From Galaxea fascicularis (taxonomy: Eukaryota > Cnidaria > Anthozoa > Scleractinia > Euphylliidae): a DNA stretch of 64,000 bases. Positions 50,001 to 57,916 of this stretch are shown piece after piece; position 1 is the first letter of the stretch; every line of letters starts with the position of its first letter. The stretch is taken from positions 26,064,052-26,128,051 of the forward strand of contig OX419342.1 of the NCBI GenBank assembly GCA_948470475.1, in the 5' to 3' direction. The notes below the pieces were generated by a model. That model searched no databases and was not told where the DNA came from. It saw nothing but the letters and a program-made list of their open reading frames with translations. The translations under genes and the position numbers were made by a program.

Positions 50001-53000
50001 CAGAAGCGGGCGCAGCATTCACAAGCTAAAAGGACACAAGGTGAGAGGTTTTCTAAAGTAACGGTCCATACACACTCTTTTTTAGAAGTTGGTCATTAGC
50101 GCAGCGAAAACTTCATTTCAAAGTTTTACTCCCCTACAAAGTAGCTCTTTCGCGATTAACCCAACTTGTTCAAAGTTTAAATTGTGTGCAGATTATAAAA
50201 GAACTGCATTAGTCCGAAATGAGTTGAAGAAGGAACATTTACTGCCATGCGCTCGCTTTGCCCACAAAATCTTGAAAATGGCCATTTCATGCTGCTGTTT
50301 TGCAGTGGAGTGCAAAGAAATGTACTAAACTCAAATGTGCGTGCAAAGCGATTTTTTCGAGCATTTTGTGGTTTTTGTTGTGGTTGCTTAGCTACCTACA
50401 GTTTCACGGAGCATTTCCCCCGTTCGTGATTGAGATTGCTCTCCTATCTCTCCCAACATATTTGTCTTCTGACAAGGTATTGATACTTTATGTTGATCAG
50501 TACTTGCATATATCGTTTGCAGGGTGGAGTGAGATGTCTTCAGTTTGACAATGAAAAGATAGTCAGCGGTTCTTGGGACATGACTGTTATGGTTTGTCAA
50601 TGATTTTACGTGTTCGCGCAGTTAAGCCGCGGCTACACGAGCGATTTTCTGCTTGCGATTGTGATGCGATTTTTCTTCTAATTGAAAATCAGACGTGTAG
50701 CCACCCTCACGAAAGTGCTGCGATGGTGACAGCTAAAAAAAAAATCGCAGAAAAAAATCGCGAGAAATTCAACGAGTTGAGCTTTTCGCGACAAAATCAC
50801 AGACTTTGTCACTGGTGTAGCCACCACCGCGTGCAGGCGGCGCGACAATTTACAGAAAAAATCGTATCACCATCGCAAGCAAAAAATCGCTCGTGTAGCC
50901 GCGGTTTTAATACGGTGCGATGAAATGTTGGGAATGTCTCGGTCTTGTTCGTCATGGAGTAGTTACGTAATTGCATCCCCCTCCCCCTCACGTCCATACA
51001 GGGTAGCTCTTTATAAAGCATGGTAAGGGGCATTTTTAATGTCAAATACAGACGATCTCCCTTTGCGAGCACCTGTTGTAAGCGACTACCTCTTACAAGC
51101 GACTAGTTTTCCAAAATACCAAAAGTTTTCAAGTCAAATCACTGCAACCTCTCGTAACCGAACGCCTCTTATAAGCGACCACCAAGACTAGGCATTTTGG
51201 GTGGTCGCATACGGGAGATTCGACTGTATTTGTTAACATATAGAACAGTATAGAAATGTTTAAAAGCACAGAGGGGCACAGTGCCACTGTCTTTTAAGTG
51301 ACAATTCATCCTTTTCAGAACCTGTCGATGGTCATATCTTTTCATGTGCGTATGAATTTGGATCAGTTGAAATTTGTGGTACTGCATCATTTAGAAATCT
51401 CACTCTTAGCACCGGTATCGCGGTGCCGGGATCTTGGCTAACCGGGCTGGCCCGGTTGTCATATAATCGCGGAGTTGATTTTTGTTGCGTTTAACAAACG
51501 TGCCGAGATCCCGGCAAACTGACCCCAGCCCGGCTAACCGGGACAGCCCGCCTCATGTAATCAGGCCCTTAGTTTGTGTCTCCAATTAGCGCTCAGTCTT
51601 GAGTGATGGGGGGTGAGTGAGGTAGGGGAGGGGGGTGGGTAGATATTACAACACCGTTGTTGTTTTACTTGTAGGGGGGTATCATCACAACGTTTAATCT
51701 TTGATGTTGTAGGTATGGGATATTGTCAAGTTTAATCGTCTCAAAGTGCTCTACGGTCACTCTGGATGCGTCTCTTGTTTACAATTTAACGACGATATAT
51801 TGTAAGTGATCTTTCGGTGTTCTTGTCGTCTTGGTTTGTGTTTGCTGTCTCCTTTTCGTACCTTGAAATTATCTGCTTTTTTTGTCCGTTTCTTCTCTTC
51901 GTTTCTCGTATTTTCTTTACTTAATACACTGCTTGCATTGAAGTCTAATGCATTTTATTTTTACCACTATGAAATAAACGGATCAAAAGGTTGGTGTTGT
52001 AAAATTCCTTCCAGATGCTCCCTTCCTTACCTATCTGCCTGAGCGGAAAGAACCAGCTTATGTCAGCCACTCGGATGTTATTTCTTTTCAGAGTTACGGG
52101 GTCACACGACCGTACCATTCGGATCTGGAGTACAGACACGTGGGAATGTGAAAGCGTCATTCAAGTACATGAAGGTCAGATAGTGATGACTTGATCCGCT
52201 ACCATACACCTATTTTAATGTCGATGAGACGATATGGTAGATTTTCTAGTAGTGTTTCCACCTCCCCCCTGAACAGAAGCAAATCCAAGTCACCAACACA
52301 AAGCGAAACAAGCATCCAACACGAAAAAGAAAACAACAACAACAATATTTTTTGAAAAAAGTAGCCTTATGGTGTGTTTCTGGTCGACAGCTGAACACAG
52401 ACGGTTTGTAGGTGGCAACGCAGTGAAAATGTGGTTCTAATTGAATGGCTCCTGATTTCAGTGCCGGCTTTTCAAATTGCTTCCTTCTTGCTCCAAAAAA
52501 AAAACATCCTTTGCAAATGTTGATTAGAGACCTCACGTGGAACCAAGTGCTCAAAATCAGTACTTTCAGTATTGTATTTGAATTTATTTCATTAATTTTG
52601 TATAGGTGCGGTCACTTGTCTTCAGTTTAATGAAGAGTACATTGTTAGTGGCTCTATTGATAGGTAAGGGAAAAATAGTCATACTGAGCTAATAATTAAT
52701 CCGCGTAGCAGATGCTAAATGGCGCGCGAGAGTAGACTAGGGCGCGAGTTGGATCGGTGCGTTCGAGAGGTGAGACTCGTTCGAAAGGAGAGAAAATATG
52801 CTAATTTTATATTGCACTCTCGTGCGCCTCTTCACTACTCGCGCGTATCTCGTCTCTCGTGGGCGCCTCTCTTTTTCTATCGCGCCATGTTCAGTAGCGC
52901 CTGCTACGGAGGTAATGAATATAAGGAAATCCCAAGGATGCTGGGGCCACATGATTTTAGTCTAAAGGAGGCTCAGAAATGTTGGTCACGTTCATTTATT

Positions 53001-55058
53001 AAACTGTTCACGCCTATAAACAAAACAGGATGTAGACCCGGCCTTGTAACAGTTGGAGAAGAGTTAACAGGACGCTGAGGGTACCCCACTGTTTTGGGCT
53101 TGAATCCCGAATGGGTAGGGGCGGGGAGGGGAATGTTTTTTCTTTCGAGCCCGACTGAAGGGGAGGAGGTCCTAACTGGTCCCCCGGTGGGGTGGGGGGA
53201 GAGGAAGAGAGGGGGGACTAATTTTCTCTTCCGAGTTCGGATGCTATGGACCAAACATGTCTGCCCGGAAGCCAACCGGTATTTATTTCTTAAGTCTTCA
53301 TTTGGTGTTATTTTTCAGAACATTAAAGCTGTGGAATCTAGAGACAAGGGATTGTCTTCACACATTTGTCGGACACAAGGATGCGGTGCTCACATTGACG
53401 GTAAGCGGACAGGGAATAGTTCCCGTTAAGAACTCGCTTATTTAAGCCACATGGGTGTGTGTACTTCTGAGCGAGTTTTATCTGAAAAGAGGCGGAGGTT
53501 TTAACCATTTTGGTCTGAGATGTTAACACAGGAAGGTCCAAGTCCGAAGAAGGGTATTGTAGAAATACGTATTTTTGTCTGAAACAGGCCTGGGATGTTG
53601 AGAGACGGGCCGCGACGTCGTAAGCACCATCCTTCCCCTTCGTGATTCGAAAACGATATTCGCGAGAGAATATAACGAGGCAAAATTGCACAATTTTGTT
53701 TCACAGCTACTCAGTTTTCTTAGGTTTCTATTAAACGAAACTAAACAGCATCCCATATTTTTCGTCGCAGGTGCTTGGTAGCCTGGTGATCAGTGGTTCC
53801 GCTGATGGAATGATCATGTTCTGGGAACTGGAAACTGGAGAATGCGAGGTTGCTATTCAGGCGCATGAAGGCCCAGTCCACTCGCTTGATTACAACGGTC
53901 AACAGCATTTCTTCTCGACAGGAGGGTACGTTTCCAAAGCTGCAGTCGCAAGAACCACAACTAGTGCTTGACACTTCATGCTATACTGTCTAGAATCAAA
54001 GATGCGGTAAACTAAAATTTGCGAACTGTTCTTGGTAATAACAAGTTTTGTTAGCAAGTTTGAACTGAAAAACATTGGCGAGCTGTTAAGATTATACAGG
54101 ACAGTATTCTCGCTTTTTTCTTTTAATTACCAATAAAAATTCGACACAAATGCATTCAACCAACCGTATGTGCTTGAAAATGCACGTGAGAATGTCACGA
54201 TATGTTTTTAAATGCGAGTTCATTGATGGTAAAAGTGGAGCGAGTTTCGTCAACAGTCATTTTGAAGTACTAGTTTCCATACCCTTGTTTGTGTGAAGGC
54301 CAGGGTGTCAACAAGGAATTCCAATTCCAAAGGGTCAAATTCCCACTGCTCCCACCGAACCACTAAAAATTAATTATTAATTTTTCCGGTCATGAAGCTG
54401 TTGACCCTAGACCCACTTCTTCCCTGGGACACTGGAAGTTGTGTGCAGGCATTAGTACAACTCCCTCATGATTCTAGATGTGAAGACCCCTCTTCAGCCT
54501 TGCTGATAATCCCTAAGTTCGGGATTCCGTTTCAGGCCGCCACAAGACTTTGGCAAGTGATTTAAAGGGGACATATTCAGTCGGTTTGTTTCTTCATGTT
54601 TCATCCACAGGGACCATTTAATAAAAGAGTGGGACATCAGTACTTGCACGTGTCTGAGGTCCTTACAGGGACACAAAGGCCCGGTGCTCTGTGTTAAGGT
54701 AGGTTCGTGATCGTAACTGAAATTTAAAATAATTATATGAAAAAACAAATAGAAGTAAATAACTGTTTTGTTATGTTCGTTTCCAGGCCTCTCCACACAG
54801 GGTGGTCTCTTGCTCTGCTGATGGATTCACAAGGATCTGGGACCTAGATTTCCCGGATGCAAAGGTAAGAAATGCAGCATCTGGTTCGCCGTTACATTTT
54901 GAGTGTTCTATCATGCACCCATCTTCGCACTGGTTTGACAGACAGCAGTCTGAGATTTGTTTTCTTTCTTTTAGGGTGGAAATAAGAAAATTTCAATCGA
55001 GGAAAACGTGATCACGCCTCAAACAGTGCAACAGAGTTCAGTTAAAAAGATGCTGTAA
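38603..55058 (+). CDS. FBXW10-like: F-box/WD40 repeat protein, FBXW10/CDRT1-like, 19 exons, complete
   Basis: Joined exons: 38603-39553, 41184-41290, 41993-42089, 44096-44162, 44973-45119, 46303-46356, 47525-47581, 47788-48032, 49339-49508, 49989-50040, 50523-50591, 51713-51801, 52092-52174, 52606-52663, 53319-53400, 53771-53925, 54611-54698, 54787-54864, 54975-55058. All junctions are AG/GT and phases close, giving 910 residues and a TAA stop. Seen: a Lys-rich N-terminal region, an F-box at about residues 361-405 (motifs VPDHVLLNIFSYL and YRWRFLANDTRLWKDK), a charged linker, then seven WD40 blades from about residue 604 to 882 (for example GSADRTIRVWD, GSWDMTVM, GSHDRTIRIW), and a tail of about 28 residues. 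Known of the family: the F-box binds SKP1 and the propeller binds substrate in SCF ubiquitin ligases. FBXW10 is inferred from the order of a long N-terminal region, F-box and late WD40s; another FBXW member is possible. The start at 38603 sits in a near-perfect Kozak context (GCCGCCAAGATGG). Confidence 0.88.
39991..40738. mobile_element. Nonautonomous DNA transposon with GGGTGCCAAGTCGCACT ends, intron 1
   Basis: Left end GGGTGCCAAGTCGCACTAAG and right end complement (AGTGCGATTTGGCCCTGGG) with GAGGACAA following on both sides. Length about 750 bases. It encloses a minus-strand 119-codon open frame. No clear target duplication found. Confidence 0.6.
40147..40506 (-). other. Unassigned open frame inside the intron 1 transposon
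   Basis: One hundred and nineteen codons without a strong start. Features visible: a Cys/aromatic part (CHNNMNPRAGDRCFPYEMQ, YPPGWTYSC) followed by a Ser/Pro-rich tail (SPSPSTTSSDSLPESLPFS) and a Lys/Glu end. A candidate acceptor lies just upstream on this strand. It could be a captured host exon, a relic transposon protein, or chance; I do not recognise it. Confidence 0.3.
40822..41070. mobile_element. Two tandem copies of a TTAACCCTTTCAC MITE
   Basis: Copies at about 40822-40931 and 40961-41070, each starting TTAACCCTTTCAC and ending GGAGTGAAA..TAA, nearly identical inside (TATAGATTTTACTCTGTCTA, CCAGACGATTT). TTAA at three of the four ends suggests the target site. Head-to-tail arrangement with a 29-base spacer. 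Confidence 0.75.
42774..43187. mobile_element. hAT-like element filled by a TTTTAGGGATAAGGG minisatellite
   Basis: Ends AGGCCCTGTTAG and CTAACAGGGCCT are perfect inverted repeats; flanks CTTCTATG (42766-42773) and CTTCTATT (43188-43195) match 7/8. Inside, a unit of about 35-45 bases (TTTTAGGGATAAGGGATGACT...CAAAATA) is repeated four or five times, then appears again near the right end. Confidence 0.75.
43319..43480. mobile_element. Short MITE with ATACCACACAAGT ends
   Basis: Inverted ends TATACCACACAAGT and ACTTGTGTGGTAATA enclose about 130 bases, including ATTCTGATTGGTT, in intron 3 of the F-box gene. Confidence 0.6.
46063..46195. mobile_element. GGAAAG-ended MITE, copy A, in intron 5 of the F-box gene
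   Basis: Terminal repeats GGAAAGGTTTCCACACCGCCCC and the complement ending GGAAATGTTGCC. Flanks CTATTCTT (46055-46062) and CTATTTTT (46196-46203) are a 7/8 duplication. The centre (CATGCATCACTGTCATAC ... CAGTTTGAG-like) is shared with the copy at 48349-48490. Confidence 0.8.
46941..47080. repeat. Long hairpin (foldback element), intron 6 of the F-box gene
   Basis: Arms of about 60 bases (AATATCTTATTAACCAAG ... GTACTGGGAGAATATCGGCC) pair with their near-complement, leaving a loop of about 25 bases. Transcribed as part of the intron it would form a long stem. Confidence 0.75.
48349..48490. mobile_element. GGAAAG-ended MITE, copy B, in intron 8 of the F-box gene
   Basis: Terminal repeats of about 32 bases beginning GGAAAGATTTCC, one mismatch between ends, flanked by identical 8-mers AAGATATG (48341-48348 and 48491-48498). 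Same internal sequence as copy A but better preserved, so the younger insertion. Confidence 0.85.
49339..55058 (+). CDS. FBXW10-like: WD40 propeller exons 9-19 of the F-box gene
   Basis: Eleven short exons encode seven blades, each with the GH...(I/V)xGSxDxxxxxWD pattern. Most exon borders fall just before or after the W of one blade, so exons are offset from blades. The blade in exons 16-17 is degenerate (FFSTGG then DHLIKEWD), as is common for a penultimate blade. The last coding exon is 28 codons and adds a hydrophilic tail. No AATAAA is seen close after the stop; the nearest candidate on this strand is near 55713. Confidence 0.88.
49643..49672 (+). repeat. ATC/TTC trinucleotide microsatellite
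   Basis: Short run of CATCATCATCATCTTCATC type in intron 9 of the F-box gene. Confidence 0.85.
50626..50906. mobile_element. MITE with CCGCGGCTACACGAG ends, TTAA flanks
   Basis: Long terminal inverted repeats (about 50 bases; GCCGCGGCTACACGAGCGAT left, the complement right), flanked by TTAA at 50622-50625 and 50907-50910, which would fit a piggyBac-type insertion. It lies in intron 11, about 30 bases after the exon 11 donor. Confidence 0.75.
51000..51233. repeat. Repeat with TAAGCGACTACCTCTTA blocks
   Basis: Intronic stretch with recurring TTGTAAGCGACTACC, TTATAAGCGACCACC and GGTGGTCGCATACGGGAG, apparently the end of a dispersed element. Borders are uncertain. Confidence 0.35.
51407..51570. 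mobile_element. Inverted-repeat element rich in CCGGGCT/AACCGGG
   Basis: Left arm GCCGGGATCTTGGCTAACCGGG and right arm GAGATCCCGGCAAACTG...GCTAACCGGG in intron 11. The same motifs build the larger element at 35268-35790. Confidence 0.55.
52701..52912. mobile_element. MITE with CGTAGCAG ends, intron 14
   Basis: Left CCGCGTAGCAGATGCTAAATG plus GGCGCGCGAGAG, right complement ending CTGCTACGGAGG. The interior is rich in CTCGTGCGCC/ACTCGCGCG alternations. Possible TAAT flanks. Confidence 0.6.
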
Positions 55059-55886
55059 TGGGAACGAGTACGAATATTACAGGGGAGGGTGAGGAAAATG
55101 AGGAGGAGGTGGGGGGGGGGAATTAGGAAGCGCGTATGTCACACAATGAATGGTTTATTAACATTCGGCGAGGGAAGAAAATTTGTCTCTTTAGCGCACT
55201 TTATAAAGTTATCGTATTATAGATTTTACGTAATAGATATTCAAAACAAAGGGAAAAAAACTAAGAAACTAAATTGAGAGATTACAATCACACTCCTAAA
55301 GCCTTTATAGGTAACACCAGACGGATACGCTGCTAAAAATCTTACAAAGATTTTCATGGTCGGAAAAACTAGAATTTTTATTTATATGGCCCTTGATTTT
55401 AAGGAGGAAATTACAATTCATCTCAACGAGTCTTACAAATTATGGAATCGTCTCTGATTTTCATTAAGTCATAGTTGCATTCAGAGTAAATTCGCTATTT
55501 AAGGTTAGTTATTTACTAAATGTACGTAAATCACAGATCAAGTGGTTATTAACATCAGGAAAAAAGAAATATAAAGCACCCAATGCTTAGTGTGGTACTT
55601 GTATAAGATCCACGCAAACCATGTTCTCCTGTCCCCCAGTTGCTAAAGACTGGACAAAAATGTAGCACATGCAGTGCAGTTTATCGGATAGATCTTCCCC
55701 GAGACAAAAATTAATAAAACCGCCGGGTTTTAGATTCATCTTAGAAAATAGCGAAAATGTCGTTCTACAACCCTGTAACTTTTAAAGATACGACTCCCGA
55801 ACTTAGATCTCGTACTAATTTTAAGGTACACAAAGATTTTGGTATTATCAACAGAGTTGATAAATGTAAATTGACCACCGTACAGG

Positions 55887-55935
55887 GATTCTAAAAGCTG
55901 ACGTTTCGAGCGCTAGCCCTTCGTCAGAGCGAATC
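55887..55935 (-). ncRNA. Hammerhead ribozyme, type I-like, in Penelope copy 2
   Basis: On the minus strand: GATTC and GCT (stem I, 5' side), core CTGACGA, stem II AGGGC-TAG-CGCTC (GGGC pairs GCTC), core GAAA, palindromic CGT stem III ending in the GTC cleavage triplet, then AGC and GAATC closing stem I. The three conserved boxes and all helices are present. Stem III is the self-complementary ACGT, as in hammerheads proposed to work as dimers. Hammerheads of this kind are known in Penelope-like elements. Confidence 0.88.
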
Positions 55936-56023
55936 GAGGAATTATGGGTTGTGTGTAGTTTTTATAGTGGAGTAGGAGCTACGCTATTGGTGGTAACATG
56001 GCAACGTGAAAAATAGGAATACA

Positions 56024-57125
56024 TTAGTTAAATGAAAAGCGTTCGTTAATACCGTGGGGATTAAGGGTGCCGATTTGGAAGATGAATTTTTGTTCCAGAT
56101 TCTTGCGGCTTTCCGTCGTACCTTGATGTAGGGAAAGGCCGCAGATAGCCATGTGTTGTTTGGAGTGGTTAGGGAGATTAAAATGACGAGCGACTGGCTT
56201 AGATGCATCCTTGTCATTCTTCTCAACATCGCGAAGGTGTTCGCGGAATCGGTCGCCTAGTCGTCTTCCTGTCTCGCCAATGTATAATTTATTGCATAAC
56301 GTGCAGGTTAGGCAATAAATGACATTTGCGGAGGTACACGTGAAACGATCAGTGATCTTAACAGATCGCTTAGGTCCCGATATTTTGCTAGTGTTAAGAA
56401 TGAATAGACAAGTTTTACATCGTGAGCGCGCGCATTTGAAAGTGCCGGGTTGCTCGTTAGTTTTGAATGCGCTTCTAACTAAAAAGTTGCCGACGTTTTT
56501 GTCGCGTTTGAATGAAATTAGTGGAGGTTGCGAAAAGATTCTACCAGTCTCGGGATCATTTTGGAGTAATTTGAAGTTATTGAGAATGATACTTTTGACT
56601 ACATGATTATGAGGATGGAAAGTGAGAGTGAATGGAATTCTGTCGTTCTTATCCTTTTGTGACGTTTGTAGTGCTGACTGTCGATCAAATTGTTGGGCGC
56701 GATGATGGCCCGCTTTGACCACAGAGGCAGGGTAGCCACGTTTTTCGAAGAACTGGCACATCTCCTCTGATTTGCTGGAAAAATCAGAGTCATCACTACA
56801 TAGACGTCGAAGTCTAAGAAATTGAGAATAAGGAATGGAGTTCTTGACATGTGATGGATGTGACGATGAATACAACAAATAACTGTGAGAATCTGTAGGT
56901 TTGTAGTGCACACTGGTACATAAGCCGTTGCCACTGATAGAAACTTTGATATCTAGGAAAGCCAATGAAGTTTCAGAAATTTCCCAGGTATATTTAAGAG
57001 CCGGATGAAAGGAATTAACGGAGGTTATAAATTGATCGAGTTCTTGTGTGCTAGATGAAATAGCGCCGATGCAATCGTCAATGTAGCGGCCGTAGAGTTC
57101 AGGTTTGGGGCCGTTGTACTGATTT
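56024..57125 (-). pseudogene. Penelope-like RT/GIY-YIG reading frame, 5'-truncated
   Basis: The frame is open for more than 313 codons from 56965 to the stop at 56024, and extends upstream in frame to about 57125. Seen: a YxDD-type motif (GRYIDDCIGA), then ALKYTWEISETSLAFLDIKV, a Cys-rich linker (CARSRCKTC), and the GIY-YIG core (VIYCLTC ... LYIGETGRR ... RFREHLRD) with a downstream KPVARHFNLPNHS. The GIY-YIG part looks intact, but with no N-terminal RT fingers the copy should not be autonomous. Confidence 0.85.
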
Positions 57126-57474
57126 TAAGGTACCCTTTCCAGCAGTGGACCGATTTGTTACACGGCCAATGTCAAAAAGTTGGCCATGTTGCAGCTCTCG
57201 CAAGGTTTTACGTGATTGGCTTGCAACCCTTCAGGTGAACAAAAGAACAAACAACACAAACAACAGCCCTAAAACAATAGGGGTGCAACACTATCCCTGA
57301 CAATGAAATTTAGAGCTTACGGGAGCTGCTAGACTACCCACAAAGGTTGTAAAAAACAAGTTTTCATCGCGGTAAAGAACGCGCGTTAGAATGAAAGCTG
57401 TTTACTGGTCTTTCATTCGAGCCGTGATGCTGAAGCTCTGTTGAACATAAAAGCACCTCCTGCTTATAGTTCCC

Positions 57475-57480
57475 TTTAAT
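57475..57480 (-). terminator. Possible poly(A) signal of Dicer (ATTAAA)
   Basis: The minus strand reads ATTAAA about 77 bases downstream of the Dicer stop, at a typical distance. It is a variant hexamer in AT-rich DNA, so support is weak. Confidence 0.35.
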
Positions 57481-57556
57481 TATTCTTTGACTTGTGAACC
57501 AAATATGTGTGCCGACTGGAAGTCCCCTGTTGAACCAAGCTCTCTCAGGCCAGTAA

Positions 57557-57916
57557 TCAGTCACTTGATTCATTCATGTCGAACCCTTGCGAGGCGTCTC
57601 TTTCCAGAGCCTTCACTGCCAAATTAGCAGCGGTAGTTTTGGCGATTCTATAGTTGGAGCCTCTACCAACAAACGTTCCCCAGTACACCTGCAGAGTACA
57701 TTCTATTTTTCCGTTGGGTAGTCTTATTGCCTTGCTGTGATAACGAAAGAAAACAAATCCAGATTAGCATAACCACAACTGTTTGGTGTAATTAAAAAAT
57801 GTGGCTGATAAATGAAGTTTTGACAATATTATCAGACACTCACCTGAACTTCCGATGATTGTCCTCTTCGTAGACGCGTCTTACGGGATTGATCGGTACA
57901 TTTTCAGAATAATCAT
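57557..57916 (-). CDS. DICER1-like: Dicer last two exons: dsRNA-binding domain and stop
   Basis: Exons 57916-57844 and 57734-57557 encode the segment after RNase IIIb (VPINPVRRVYEED) and a canonical dsRBD end (GRGSNYRIAKTTAANLAVKA, with the KTTAANLA helix). A short hydrophilic tail ends at TGA 57559-57557. A variant poly(A) signal ATTAAA on the minus strand (57480-57475) lies about 77 bases past the stop. The acceptor at 57917 abuts a dispersed repeat (57928-58047). Confidence 0.92.

Larger units (their letters stand above)
55826..57125 (-). mobile_element. Penelope-like retroelement fragment, copy 2 (RT palm to GIY-YIG, ribozyme at 3' side)
   Basis: A 5'-truncated copy lying between the 3' ends of the two genes. 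It starts inside the reverse transcriptase (GRYIDDCIGA) and continues through the thumb/linker to a GIY-YIG endonuclease, then about 200 bases of 3' sequence with a hammerhead ribozyme. RT plus GIY-YIG in this order is diagnostic of Penelope-like elements. It aligns along its length with the copy at 27693-29290, in the same orientation and with the same 3' sequence. Confidence 0.88.
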
